A stretch of 18,876 bases of DNA from Rhodocyclaceae bacterium UBA1310. GTDB taxonomy: Bacteria; Pseudomonadota; Gammaproteobacteria; Burkholderiales; Rhodocyclaceae. Shown one piece after another: positions 7,741-14,568 of the stretch. Below the pieces are notes generated by a model, which saw only the letters and a list, made by a program, of their open reading frames with translations, was not told where the DNA came from and ran no database searches. The stretch lies in the NCBI GenBank assembly GCA_002307175.1, contig DBTS01000077.1:1-18876 (forward strand), written 5' to 3'. Position 1 is the stretch's first letter, and each line of letters opens with the position of its first letter. The position numbers and the translations under genes were made by a program.

Positions 7741-8227
7741 GGTCAAACAGCTTCTGGGAATCCTGGCCGATCAGATGCGGCCGCACGTTACGCCGGAAAC
7801 GGCGCTGGTGGGGGTCCATACCGGCGGGGTGTGGCTTGCCGAGCGCCTGCACACGCTGTTGGGCATCAGTCAGCCGCTTGGTTCGATTGACGTGGCGTTC
7901 TATCGTGATGACTATGGCAAACGTGGCCTGCATCCTCGCCCCCAGAAGTCCGGCGTGCCGTTTGAAGTCAATAATCGCCACATCATTCTCGTCGATGATG
8001 TGCTCTATACCGGGCGTACCACGCGGGCTGCGCTCAATGAGTTATTCGACTATGGCCGTCCCGGCCGCATTGATCTGGCCGTGCTGATTGATCGTGGCGA
8101 ACGCCAGCTACCGATCGCGGCAAGTTTCTGTGCGCATACCCTGTCCGAACCCTTGCCCGCAGGCAGCCGTTTGAGCCTGCAGCGCGATGATCACGGCAAT
8201 CTGTCTCTGGAGCTCACTCATGCTTAA
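7727..8227 (+). CDS. pyrR: PyrR, bifunctional pyrimidine operon regulator / uracil phosphoribosyltransferase
   Basis: A protein of 166 residues starting at the ATG at 7727 inside the end of ruvX; the longer frame from 7673 is an artefact of the overlap. A GGTGA (7717-7721) serves as ribosome binding site. The PRPP-binding motif VDDVLYTGRT is at residues 89-98. VGVHTGGVWLAERL, DVAFYRDDYGKRG and the C-terminal LIDRGERQLPIAA also match the PyrR subfamily. In Bacillus PyrR binds pyr mRNA and causes attenuation by UMP; in Pseudomonas-type proteobacteria it precedes pyrB and is regarded as a regulator. Its mechanism here is not visible in the sequence. It overlaps pyrB by 8 nt. Confidence 0.94.
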   Translation: MILPEVKQLLGILADQMRPHVTPETALVGVHTGGVWLAERLHTLLGISQPLGSIDVAFYRDDYGKRGLHPRPQKSGVPFEVNNRHIILVDDVLYTGRTTRAALNELFDYGRPGRIDLAVLIDRGERQLPIAASFCAHTLSEPLPAGSRLSLQRDDHGNLSLELTHA

Positions 8228-9182
8228 TCCACAACTCAACGCCGCAGGGCGTTTGAAGCACCTGATCACCCTGGATGGTCTGCCCAAGGATGTGCTCACG
8301 GAAATTCTCGATACAGCCGCGCCATTTACCGAAGTGTCGGAGCGTGAGGTCAAGAAGGTGCCACTGTTGCGTGGCAAGAGTGTGTTCAATATCTTCTTCG
8401 AGAACAGCACGCGGACGCGCACGACCTTCGAGATTGCGGCCAAGCGCCTGTCCGCTGACGTGATCAACCTGAATGTGGCGACCTCCTCGACCAACAAGGG
8501 CGAGACCCTGCTCGACACCGTCGACAATCTCTGTGCGATGGGCGCTGACATGTTTGTCATGCGCCACGCCTCCAGCGGTGCGCCGTATCTGCTGGCCCAG
8601 CATCTGCGTGCCACCGGGCGGGATCACATCAGCGTGGTCAATGCCGGTGACGGGCGCCATGCCCACCCCACCCAGGGGCTGCTGGACATGTACACCATTC
8701 GCCACTTCAAGCAGGATTTCACCAGGCTCACCGTGGCGGTGGTTGGCGATGTGCTGCACTCGCGTGTGGCGCGGTCCGAAATTGCCGCGCTGACGACACT
8801 GGGAGTGCCGGAAGTGCGCGTGATTGGTCCGAAGACCCTGTTGCCGGGGAATCTGGAGGGCCTGGGCGTGCGTGTCTTCCATGACATGAACGAGGGCTTG
8901 CGCGGGGTGGATGTGGTGATGATGCTGCGTCTGCAGAACGAGCGCATGCAGGGGGCACTGCTGCCGTCGAGCCAGGAATACTTCAAGTTCTATGGTCTTA
9001 CCGCAGAGAAGCTGGAACTGGCTGCCAAGGATGCCATCGTGCTGCATCCGGGGCCGATGAACCGCGGTGTGGAAATCGATTCGGCGGTGGCTGACGGAAA
9101 ACATGCGGTGATTCTGCCGCAGGTGACTTTCGGGATTGCGGTGCGCATGGCCGTGATGAGCATGCTGGCAGCGGGGAACTGA
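8220..9182 (+). CDS. pyrB: Aspartate carbamoyltransferase catalytic chain
   Basis: This enzyme condenses carbamoyl phosphate with aspartate, the first committed step of pyrimidine synthesis. It has 320 residues from ATG 8220, which overlaps the pyrR stop; GGAG at 8208-8211 is the ribosome binding site. The carbamoyl-phosphate signature FENSTRTRTTFE (residues 60-71) is intact. Further expected blocks are MRHASSGAPYLLAQ, NAGDGRHAHPTQGLLDMYTI, VVGDVLHSRVARS, MMLRLQNERM and VLHPGPMNRGVEI. No pyrI regulatory-chain gene follows. Instead the next gene, four bases downstream, encodes the dihydroorotase-like PyrC', the arrangement of class A aspartate transcarbamoylases that assemble as PyrB plus PyrC' complexes. 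Confidence 0.96.
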   Translation: MLNPQLNAAGRLKHLITLDGLPKDVLTEILDTAAPFTEVSEREVKKVPLLRGKSVFNIFFENSTRTRTTFEIAAKRLSADVINLNVATSSTNKGETLLDTVDNLCAMGADMFVMRHASSGAPYLLAQHLRATGRDHISVVNAGDGRHAHPTQGLLDMYTIRHFKQDFTRLTVAVVGDVLHSRVARSEIAALTTLGVPEVRVIGPKTLLPGNLEGLGVRVFHDMNEGLRGVDVVMMLRLQNERMQGALLPSSQEYFKFYGLTAEKLELAAKDAIVLHPGPMNRGVEIDSAVADGKHAVILPQVTFGIAVRMAVMSMLAAGN

Positions 9183-9186
9183 GAAC

Positions 9187-10464
9187 ATGAATATCCAGAT
9201 CAAGAATGGCCGCGTCATTGATCCGGCCAAGCAGACGGAAGTGCAGCAGGATGTCTTCGTTGCCGAGGGCAAGATCGTTGCGCTGGGTAATGCACCCGCC
9301 GGGTTTTCTGCCGGGCGCGTGATTGATGCCAGCGGCCTGATTGTAGCGCCCGGTCTGGTGGATCTCTCCGCCCGCCTGCGCGAGCCGGGCTTTGAATACC
9401 GTGCCACGCTCGAATCCGAAATGCAGGCCGCCATGGCCGGGGGGGTGACAAGCCTGGCCTGCCCGCCCGATACCGATCCTGCACTCGATGAACCGGGTCT
9501 CGTGGAAATGCTGTGCTTCCGGGCCAAGAATCTGAATTGCGCGCACGTCTATCCGGTCGGTGCCCTCACCGAGAAACTCGAAGGCCGTCGCATTACCGAA
9601 ATGGCTGAATTGGTGGAGGCCGGCTGTGTGGCGTTTTCCCAGGCCAACACGCCGATTGCCGACACCCAGGTGCTGATGCGTGCGATGCAGTATGCCGCCA
9701 CCTTCGACTTCCGTGTCTGGCTGCAGCCGATTGATCCACACCTTTCGAAGGGTGGTGTGGCCCACGATGGCGTGGTGTCTTCACGTCTGGGTCTGGCCGG
9801 AATTCCTGTGGAGGCCGAGACGATTGCCATCGAAACCTATCTGCGTCTGGCCCGCCGCGTGGGTGCCAAGCTGCACATCACGCGCATCTCTTCGGCTGAC
9901 GCACTGACCTCGATTGAGCGCGCACGCGCCGAAGGGCTGGATGTGACCTGCGATATCGCAGCCCATCATCTGCACCTGTGCGAGCATGACATTGGCTACT
10001 TTGATCCGCAGTGCCGGGTTGTGCCGCCCCTGCGCAGTGACCGGGATCGTGCCGTGCTGCGTGCCGCGCTGGCCGATGGGCGGATCAATGCCGTGTGCTC
10101 CGATCACACTCCGGTGGATGACGATGGCAAACAGGTGCCCTTCTCCGATGCCGAAATCGGCATGACAGGCTTGGAGCTGCTGTTGCCGCTTATTGTCAAA
10201 TGGGCGCAGGAAGACAAAATTCCCCTGGTGCAGGCGCTGGGAGTGATCACCAACAAGGCTGCCGGCATCATGGGCATTACCAAGGGCGGGCACCTTGGCG
10301 TGGGCGCCCGTGCTGATGTCTGTATTTTCGACGCCGACGCCGAACGCGTGCTGACACGTGAAACCCTCAGAAGCCAGGGCAAGAATACGCCGTTTCTGGG
10401 GCTGCCCCTGCCTGGGGTGGTGCGCTATACGATGGTTGAAGGGCGTGTCATGTACGAAGGCTGA
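9187..10464 (+). CDS. pyrC': PyrC', dihydroorotase-like structural subunit, probably catalytically inactive
   Basis: A 425-residue amidohydrolase-fold protein aligned along its whole length with dihydroorotase (GLVDL-x3-LREPG at 56-68; SDHTPVDDDGK at 305-315; FLGLPLPGVVRYTMVEGRV near the end). The metal-binding HxH expected after GLVDL is S61-A62-R63. The usual FSDDG reads F150-SQAN, and the His-containing H-x-ED stretch is replaced by LQPID near 179-183. H230 and D306 remain. Loss of these ligands fits PyrC' of Pseudomonas, an inactive homologue needed for assembly of the PyrB complex. The catalytic dihydroorotase would then be encoded elsewhere. It is almost contiguous with pyrB and ends the operon. 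Automatic annotation would probably call it dihydroorotase (pyrC). Confidence 0.92.
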   Translation: MNIQIKNGRVIDPAKQTEVQQDVFVAEGKIVALGNAPAGFSAGRVIDASGLIVAPGLVDLSARLREPGFEYRATLESEMQAAMAGGVTSLACPPDTDPALDEPGLVEMLCFRAKNLNCAHVYPVGALTEKLEGRRITEMAELVEAGCVAFSQANTPIADTQVLMRAMQYAATFDFRVWLQPIDPHLSKGGVAHDGVVSSRLGLAGIPVEAETIAIETYLRLARRVGAKLHITRISSADALTSIERARAEGLDVTCDIAAHHLHLCEHDIGYFDPQCRVVPPLRSDRDRAVLRAALADGRINAVCSDHTPVDDDGKQVPFSDAEIGMTGLELLLPLIVKWAQEDKIPLVQALGVITNKAAGIMGITKGGHLGVGARADVCIFDADAERVLTRETLRSQGKNTPFLGLPLPGVVRYTMVEGRVMYEG

Positions 10465-10483
10465 GCACGTACAGCCAGTCTGG

Positions 10484-10542
10484 GAGGCTGTTCATGATCT
10501 TGCTGCGCGGGCTTCGGGCCTTATGCGCTGCCCGAAATCCTC
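10484..10542 (+). repeat. Truncated copy of the palindromic repeat family seen at 12538-12689
   Basis: Bases 10484-10512 match 12538-12566 at 26 of 29 positions (ends GAGGCTGTTCATGATCTT and GAGGTTGTTCATGATCTT). CTGCCCGAAATCCTC at 10528-10542 matches 12596-12610 at 14 of 15. The inverted right half seen in the other copy is missing. TTCGGGC (10513-10519) and GCCCGAA (10530-10536) can pair inside the element. It begins 19 bp after the pyrC' stop. Confidence 0.7.
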
Positions 10543-10556
10543 CCGGATAGCTTCTG

Positions 10557-10588
10557 AAAAAACGGCCACCGCACAGGTGGCCGTTTTT
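10557..10588. terminator. Bidirectional rho-independent terminator between pyrC' and the small secreted-protein gene
   Basis: CGGCCACC (10563-10570) pairs with GGTGGCCG (10576-10583) across a 5-nt loop. Six A precede the stem and TTTTT follows it, so a U-tract is made in both directions. It serves the converging pyr operon (plus) and the small gene ending at 10596 (minus). Confidence 0.92.
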
Positions 10589-10595
10589 ATTTTGA

Positions 10596-10826
10596 TCAGT
10601 CGTGACGCGGTTCAGCGTGATCCTGATGGGGATCCTTCGGTTCTTCGTGGCGCGGCTTGGGCGCCGGAGCGGCCTTGTGCTTGGGGGGAAGGGGCTGCTT
10701 GGCGCGACGCGGTGCAGGCTTGGCCTTGTGCTGATCCGGGTGATCCTGCGGCGGAACGTCCTGGGCCAGAACGGCAGCGGCGCTGGTGGAAAGCACGATT
10801 GCGGCGAGCAGTGCGGAAAAACGCAT
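10596..10826 (-). CDS. Small secreted His/Pro/Lys-rich protein of unknown function
   Basis: A protein of 76 residues starting at ATG 10826 with a strong ribosome binding site: AAGGAG, six bases before the ATG. It has a classic signal peptide, MRFSALLAAIVLSTSAAAVLA, with an AVLA cleavage site. The mature part of about 55 residues is low in hydrophobics and rich in Pro, Lys, Asp, Glu and His (seven His, several in D/E/K-x-H contexts such as QDHPDQH and DPHQDH). It has no Cys and is probably disordered in the periplasm. Metal binding or an envelope-stress role is conceivable but unproven; I do not recognise a family. The gene ends at the shared terminator. An overlapping plus-strand frame at 10602-10832 lacks such signals. 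Confidence 0.8.
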   Translation of the reverse strand: MRFSALLAAIVLSTSAAAVLAQDVPPQDHPDQHKAKPAPRRAKQPLPPKHKAAPAPKPRHEEPKDPHQDHAEPRHD

Positions 10827-10938
10827 GATTGACTCCTTGTTGCAAAGTATTGATTAGACCGGAGCAACGGTGGAAAAGCCCCTGGCAGGATGAATAACGC
10901 CGCAGGGTGTCTGACAGGCGGTGAGTATTTGCAAGCAG

Positions 10939-10979
10939 ATGTAAGCCGTGGCAAAACGCTTTTACATTTGATCGCTTAC
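10939..10979. promoter_or_regulatory. Cluster of GTAA/TTAC half-sites upstream of the small secreted-protein gene
   Basis: ATGTAA (10939-10944) faces TTACAT (10962-10967), and GTAAGC (10941-10946) faces GCTTAC (10974-10979). Repeated half-sites of this kind often mark binding by OmpR-type response regulators, but no known consensus fits exactly. They lie 113 to 153 bp upstream of the gene on the minus strand. Confidence 0.25.
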
Positions 10980-10985
10980 GAATGC

Positions 10986-12383
10986 TCACATGGCTTTGTC
11001 TGGTGGATTTTGTGCCGCAATTTCCGCCACCCAGGAGATTGCTTCGAGTTGGCGCGCGCTGACCTTGCTGGTGGTGAGCCCGAGCATCACCGCGTAGCGG
11101 CAGATATCCTCCGCGCAACCTTTTTCGCAGGCATCTGCCAGCGCCAGATAGGGGCCGAACGGGCCGCTGCGCTCAAGCAGTGCCTGGGTCATCGGCGGAG
11201 CCAGATTGAGTGGGCGGATCGCGGCAGCCAGAGGCACCTTGAGTGCCACGTCGAGCATCGAGAACAAGCCCAGCATGAAAAGCCGTTCGGATTGCTCGGG
11301 AGGCAGGCGGTAGGGCCCGATCAGCTCCAGAAAGCGCGCCCGGGTAAGCGCGATCTCGGTGATTGCGGTGTCTCCCATTGCGCCGCCCGCGAGCAGCAGC
11401 AGGGTAAGCCAGCGGTCGAGCTGGGTCTGGCCAAGGATGACGAGACCCTGCTCAATCGTCGAAATAGGCTGCGTCAGGCCATTTGCAGCGACATTTACAT
11501 AGCGCAGCAGGCGGTAAGACATTGCCATGTTCTGCCTGAGCACGTTGGCGATGGTGCGGAAATTGGCGTCTTCACGAATCTGGTTGATCAAGGTGGCCAC
11601 TGTCAGTAATTGTGGGCTCAGGGCGTTGCCACTCCAGTCTTCCCGGCGTGTCACGAAAGTGCCGGAGAAGCGGCTGCAGGCCAGGCGCCGGGCCAGCTCG
11701 TAATCGTCCGGGGTGGCAAGATCCCAGGCGCCCAGCGCCAAGTGTGGATAGCGCTGGTGTGTTGTCTTAAGAAGCTCACCTGCCTCGAACGGCGTGCGCA
11801 GTGCCATGCGCAGGCTTGCGCCGTTGGCCACCTGGGCCAGACTCGCAAACCATGGGGTGTCGAGTACGTCATCGAGCCATACTTCGTGGCCGGCGTCACG
11901 CAGGTTAGTGATGAGGCTGCGGATATCGCTGCTGGCGGCCTGCCCGGCTTCCTCTGTCTGCAGCAGCACACAGCAGCGGGCGGGGAGCTTGCCCGTTCCC
12001 AGGCGGAGCAGACTTCCTTCGCCCAGCTGAATCCACGCCGGGCGCAGCGGATTAGGTCGATATGGGTTGGTGTGGCTGCCGAGCTGCTCGATCAGCATGC
12101 CATCAAGGAAGCGGCGCAGCGTGGCACGCTTGGTGGCGATCTTGTTGCGCAGCTCGCCACGAATCATGAACTCTATGCCACGGATACCCAGTTCTTCGTC
12201 CAGGACTTCACGATGAACCAGTACCGGGTCTGGCGTGGTCGTGTCTGCTCCCGGTATCAGCCCCCGCAGCGTAGCATCGGCCGTACCGGGTGGATTTTCC
12301 ACAGGGGAAATCGTGTCTGGCGCAGGGGCGGCCGGAATGCTGGCACGTCTGTGCGTCAGGCTGGAGAGCAGTTTCGAGAACAT
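10986..12383 (-). CDS. HDOD-domain signalling protein with degenerate N-terminal EAL domain
   Basis: A 465-residue cytoplasmic protein, ATG at 12383 with only a weak upstream ribosome binding site. Residues 1-50 are low-complexity and Pro/Ala rich. Residues 53-245 resemble the EAL fold of YuxH/CdgJ-type proteins: VLVHREVLDEELGIRGIEFM replaces the usual QPI-DR--VVGYELL start, and CSRFSGTFVTRRED replaces the F-QGY-FS-PE block. The EAL and DD catalytic motifs needed to hydrolyse cyclic di-GMP are absent. Residues 255-450 form an HDOD domain (LSPQLLTVATLINQIREDAN; RLLRYVNVAANGLTQPISTI; LVILGQTQLDRWLTLLLLAG). Related EAL-HDOD proteins act in motility or second-messenger signalling as binding or scaffold proteins. 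Target unknown. Confidence 0.87.
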   Translation of the reverse strand: MFSKLLSSLTHRRASIPAAPAPDTISPVENPPGTADATLRGLIPGADTTTPDPVLVHREVLDEELGIRGIEFMIRGELRNKIATKRATLRRFLDGMLIEQLGSHTNPYRPNPLRPAWIQLGEGSLLRLGTGKLPARCCVLLQTEEAGQAASSDIRSLITNLRDAGHEVWLDDVLDTPWFASLAQVANGASLRMALRTPFEAGELLKTTHQRYPHLALGAWDLATPDDYELARRLACSRFSGTFVTRREDWSGNALSPQLLTVATLINQIREDANFRTIANVLRQNMAMSYRLLRYVNVAANGLTQPISTIEQGLVILGQTQLDRWLTLLLLAGGAMGDTAITEIALTRARFLELIGPYRLPPEQSERLFMLGLFSMLDVALKVPLAAAIRPLNLAPPMTQALLERSGPFGPYLALADACEKGCAEDICRYAVMLGLTTSKVSARQLEAISWVAEIAAQNPPDKAM

Positions 12384-12537
12384 GGGCCACGACCGTAGAG
12401 GGTACGACCCGTTTTACGGCGTGGCGAAGCCCGGGTTGAGAGCGAGTTTACCCGCCACGGGAATGCTATCGTTGCAAGGGAGGTCCGGCTCTCGCAGTGG
12501 CTTTCCGGTGCCTGGACAGCATCCGAACTGCTTCTTA

Positions 12538-12689
12538 GAGGTTGTTCATGATCTTACTGCGAGGGCGTGATCGGGCCTCCTCATTGACCCATAGGCTGCT
12601 CGAAATCCTCATTTATTTGAATAAACTCCGGTTTCTGTGCTGCTCTTCAGCCCGCTGACGCCCTCTCGCTACAGATCGTGAACAGCCTC
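12538..12689. mobile_element. 152-bp palindromic MITE-like element with terminal inverted repeats and TTA target duplication
   Basis: The left end GAGGTTGTTCATGATCT (12538-12554) and the inverted right end GAGGCTGTTCACGATCT (complement of 12673-12689) agree at 15 of 17 bases. Similarity continues inward to GGGCG on both sides, giving arms of about 30 bp. TTA flanks both ends (12535-12537 and 12690-12692). There is no coding frame inside. Ends like these and a 3-bp TNA duplication resemble the IS1031 group of IS5-family insertion sequences, so a non-autonomous derivative is plausible. A truncated relative lies at 10484-10542. It sits between cysB and the HDOD gene, both read leftwards. Confidence 0.65.
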
Positions 12690-13634
12690 TTATAAACCGG
12701 GATCAATGCCACTATGCCCGGTCAGCGCCGAATCCACGACATGCCGCGTCAGCTGCGGGGCAAACATTTCGATGAAGGCGTAGGCGTATCCCCTCAGCCA
12801 GGTATTGCGTGGCAGACCGATGCGCGTGGTGGAGGATTCGAACAGGTGTGAGGCATCCATGGCGGAGAGTTCGCGGTCGGTGAGCGGATCGAAAGCCATA
12901 TTGGCGATGATGCCGATGCCCAGATCCATGTTCACATAGGTCTTGATCACGTCCGAATCAATGGCGGTCAGCACGATATTGGGCTTGAGCCCGCGCGACA
13001 GGAAAGCTTTGTTGATCAGGCTGCGGCCAGCAAAGGCAGTGTCGTAGGTGATGATGGGAAAGCGCGAGATGGCTTCCAGCGTCAGCGGGGATTCGCGCAG
13101 GATGGGGTGGCCCTTGCGGGCGATCACGCTGCGGTTCCATTGCTTGCAGGGCAGCAATACGAGGTCCTGCAGATCTGCTGCGGCCTCGGTGGCGATGGCG
13201 ATGTCGGCTTCCCCGGCGAGCACCTGTTCACAGATCTGCCTGGGGTTGCCCTGGTGGATATGGAGTTGTACCTTTGGATAACGGCGCATGAATTCGCCGA
13301 TCACGCTTGGCAGCGCATAGCGTGCCTGGGTATGCGTGGTCGCCACCACGAGGCGGCCGCTGGATTCGTTCTGGAAATCCTGGCCGATCTGGCGCAGGTT
13401 GTCGGCTTCGCGCAGCATGCGCTCGGCAATCCGTAAAACTTCGTGTCCAGGCTCGGTGATCGCCGTCAGGCGTTTACCGTGGCGGACGAAAATTTCCACC
13501 CCCAGCTCTTCCTCCAGCAGACGGATCTGCTTCGAGACGCCAGGTTGGGAGGTAAACAGCACTTCAGCTGCCTCCGAGACGGATAGCTTGTGTTTGGCAA
13601 CTTCGAGAACGTAGCGCAGTTGCTGGAGGTTCAT
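12690..13634 (-). CDS. cysB: CysB, LysR-type activator of the cysteine regulon
   Basis: A 314-residue LysR-type regulator with an N-terminal winged helix-turn-helix (LSVSEAAEVLFTSQPGVSKQI at 17-37, then LLEEELGVEIFVRHGKRL). The effector domain shows the CysB hallmark ATTHTQARYALP. In it T100, T102 and Q103 fall at the positions known to bind sulfate in enteric CysB. CysB activates sulfate assimilation genes in response to N-acetylserine and low sulfide. It is divergent from the TSUP-cysI-DUF934-cysH-cysD-cysN genes, its likely targets. The TAA stop (12690-12692) coincides with the right TTA flank of the repeat element. The homologue Cbl is a less likely identity. Confidence 0.94.
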   Translation of the reverse strand: MNLQQLRYVLEVAKHKLSVSEAAEVLFTSQPGVSKQIRLLEEELGVEIFVRHGKRLTAITEPGHEVLRIAERMLREADNLRQIGQDFQNESSGRLVVATTHTQARYALPSVIGEFMRRYPKVQLHIHQGNPRQICEQVLAGEADIAIATEAAADLQDLVLLPCKQWNRSVIARKGHPILRESPLTLEAISRFPIITYDTAFAGRSLINKAFLSRGLKPNIVLTAIDSDVIKTYVNMDLGIGIIANMAFDPLTDRELSAMDASHLFESSTTRIGLPRNTWLRGYAYAFIEMFAPQLTRHVVDSALTGHSGIDPGL

Positions 13635-13665
13635 GTCATGGGTACCAAAAAATAGGCTTTATCAC

Positions 13666-13693
13666 ATATTACTAATTCTTCTAAGCAGTGCAA
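13666..13693 (-). promoter_or_regulatory. Candidate sigma70 promoter for cysB
   Basis: On the minus strand TTGCAC (13688-13693) is followed after 16 bp by TAATAT (13666-13671). This places transcription about 25 nt before the cysB ATG. The surrounding 100 bp are A+T rich, as expected for a divergent control region. On the plus strand TATGCT (13714-13719) is a weaker -10 candidate for the exporter-cysI operon. Confidence 0.45.
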
Positions 13694-13765
13694 TGTGAAT
13701 GTATCTATCTTACTATGCTGAACCGGTAGACTTTGCGTGATATCAACGTGTCCGCATCTTCCATC

Positions 13766-14542
13766 ATGAATCCCATCTACCCCTTCGCCGGCTTTCTTGT
13801 TGGCACCATCGTCGGCCTGACCGGTGTGGGGGGAGGCTCCCTGATGACGCCCCTGCTGATGCTGCTGTTTCACGTCAATCCTTCCGTGGCGGTGGGAACC
13901 GATCTGCTCTACGCAGCCGTCACCAAGAGTGGTGGCACCCTGGTTCACGGTCTCAAGGGAACGGTTGACTGGCGCATCACACGGGCTTTGGCAACGGGGT
14001 CGATCCCGGCCTCGATACTGGCCCTGATTACGGTGCACCTGTGGCTGCCGGGCGGGCTTGGCGGGGCCAGCCATCTGATTTCCGTGGCATTGGGGGTGGC
14101 GCTGCTGCTGACCTCGGTGTCACTGATTTTTCGCCGCAAAATCCAGGCTTTTGCAAAGCGCCATGCTGCAGAGCCGAATGTTCGCAGGACTTATCTCCTG
14201 ACGGTGCTGACGGGCGCAATTCTCGGCGTTCTGGTGTCGATCTCCTCCGTAGGCGCAGGGGCTCTGGGTGTCACGGTACTGTTTTTCCTGTACCCTCATC
14301 TCCCCGCGCATCGCATCGTGGGGTCGGATATTGCGCATGCCGTGCCCCTGACCCTGGTGGCTGGGATCGGCCACTGGTTTCTGGGCAGTATCGACTGGCT
14401 TTTGCTGGGTAGTCTGCTCCTGGGCTCGCTGCCGGGCATCTGGCTGGGTAGCCATGTGTCGGCACGCGTGCCTGAATCGGTTCTTCGTCCCATCCTTGCT
14501 GCCGTGCTGGTACTTGTTGGCGGCCGGATGATCCTGGCCTGA
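13766..14542 (+). CDS. TSUP (TauE/SafE) family membrane transporter, probably for sulfite, sulfate or another sulfur compound
   Basis: A 258-residue inner-membrane protein with about eight hydrophobic segments in two homologous halves. The first half carries FLVGTIVGLTGVGGGSLMTPLL and VAVGTDLLYAAVTKSGGTLVH. The second carries LGVLVSISSVGAGALGVTVLF and RIVGSDIAHAVPLTLVAGIGHW. The ATG at 13766 gives the usual TSUP N-terminus; GTG 13748 and TTG 13733 are in-frame alternatives, none with a good ribosome binding site. The family moves sulfur oxyanions and organosulfonates, in many cases outward. Its place as first gene of the sulfate-reduction run, 26 bp before cysI and divergent from cysB, suggests sulfate or sulfite traffic. 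Direction and substrate are inferred. Confidence 0.9.
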   Translation: MNPIYPFAGFLVGTIVGLTGVGGGSLMTPLLMLLFHVNPSVAVGTDLLYAAVTKSGGTLVHGLKGTVDWRITRALATGSIPASILALITVHLWLPGGLGGASHLISVALGVALLLTSVSLIFRRKIQAFAKRHAAEPNVRRTYLLTVLTGAILGVLVSISSVGAGALGVTVLFFLYPHLPAHRIVGSDIAHAVPLTLVAGIGHWFLGSIDWLLLGSLLLGSLPGIWLGSHVSARVPESVLRPILAAVLVLVGGRMILA

Positions 14543-14568
14543 TTGGAATTCTGGAAAAGAGAAGCACG

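Noticed and set aside
10602..10832. Plus-strand 76-codon frame antisense to the small secreted-protein gene
   Set aside because: It begins inside the sequence just after the terminator, without a ribosome binding site; the minus-strand gene has both a signal peptide and a strong site.
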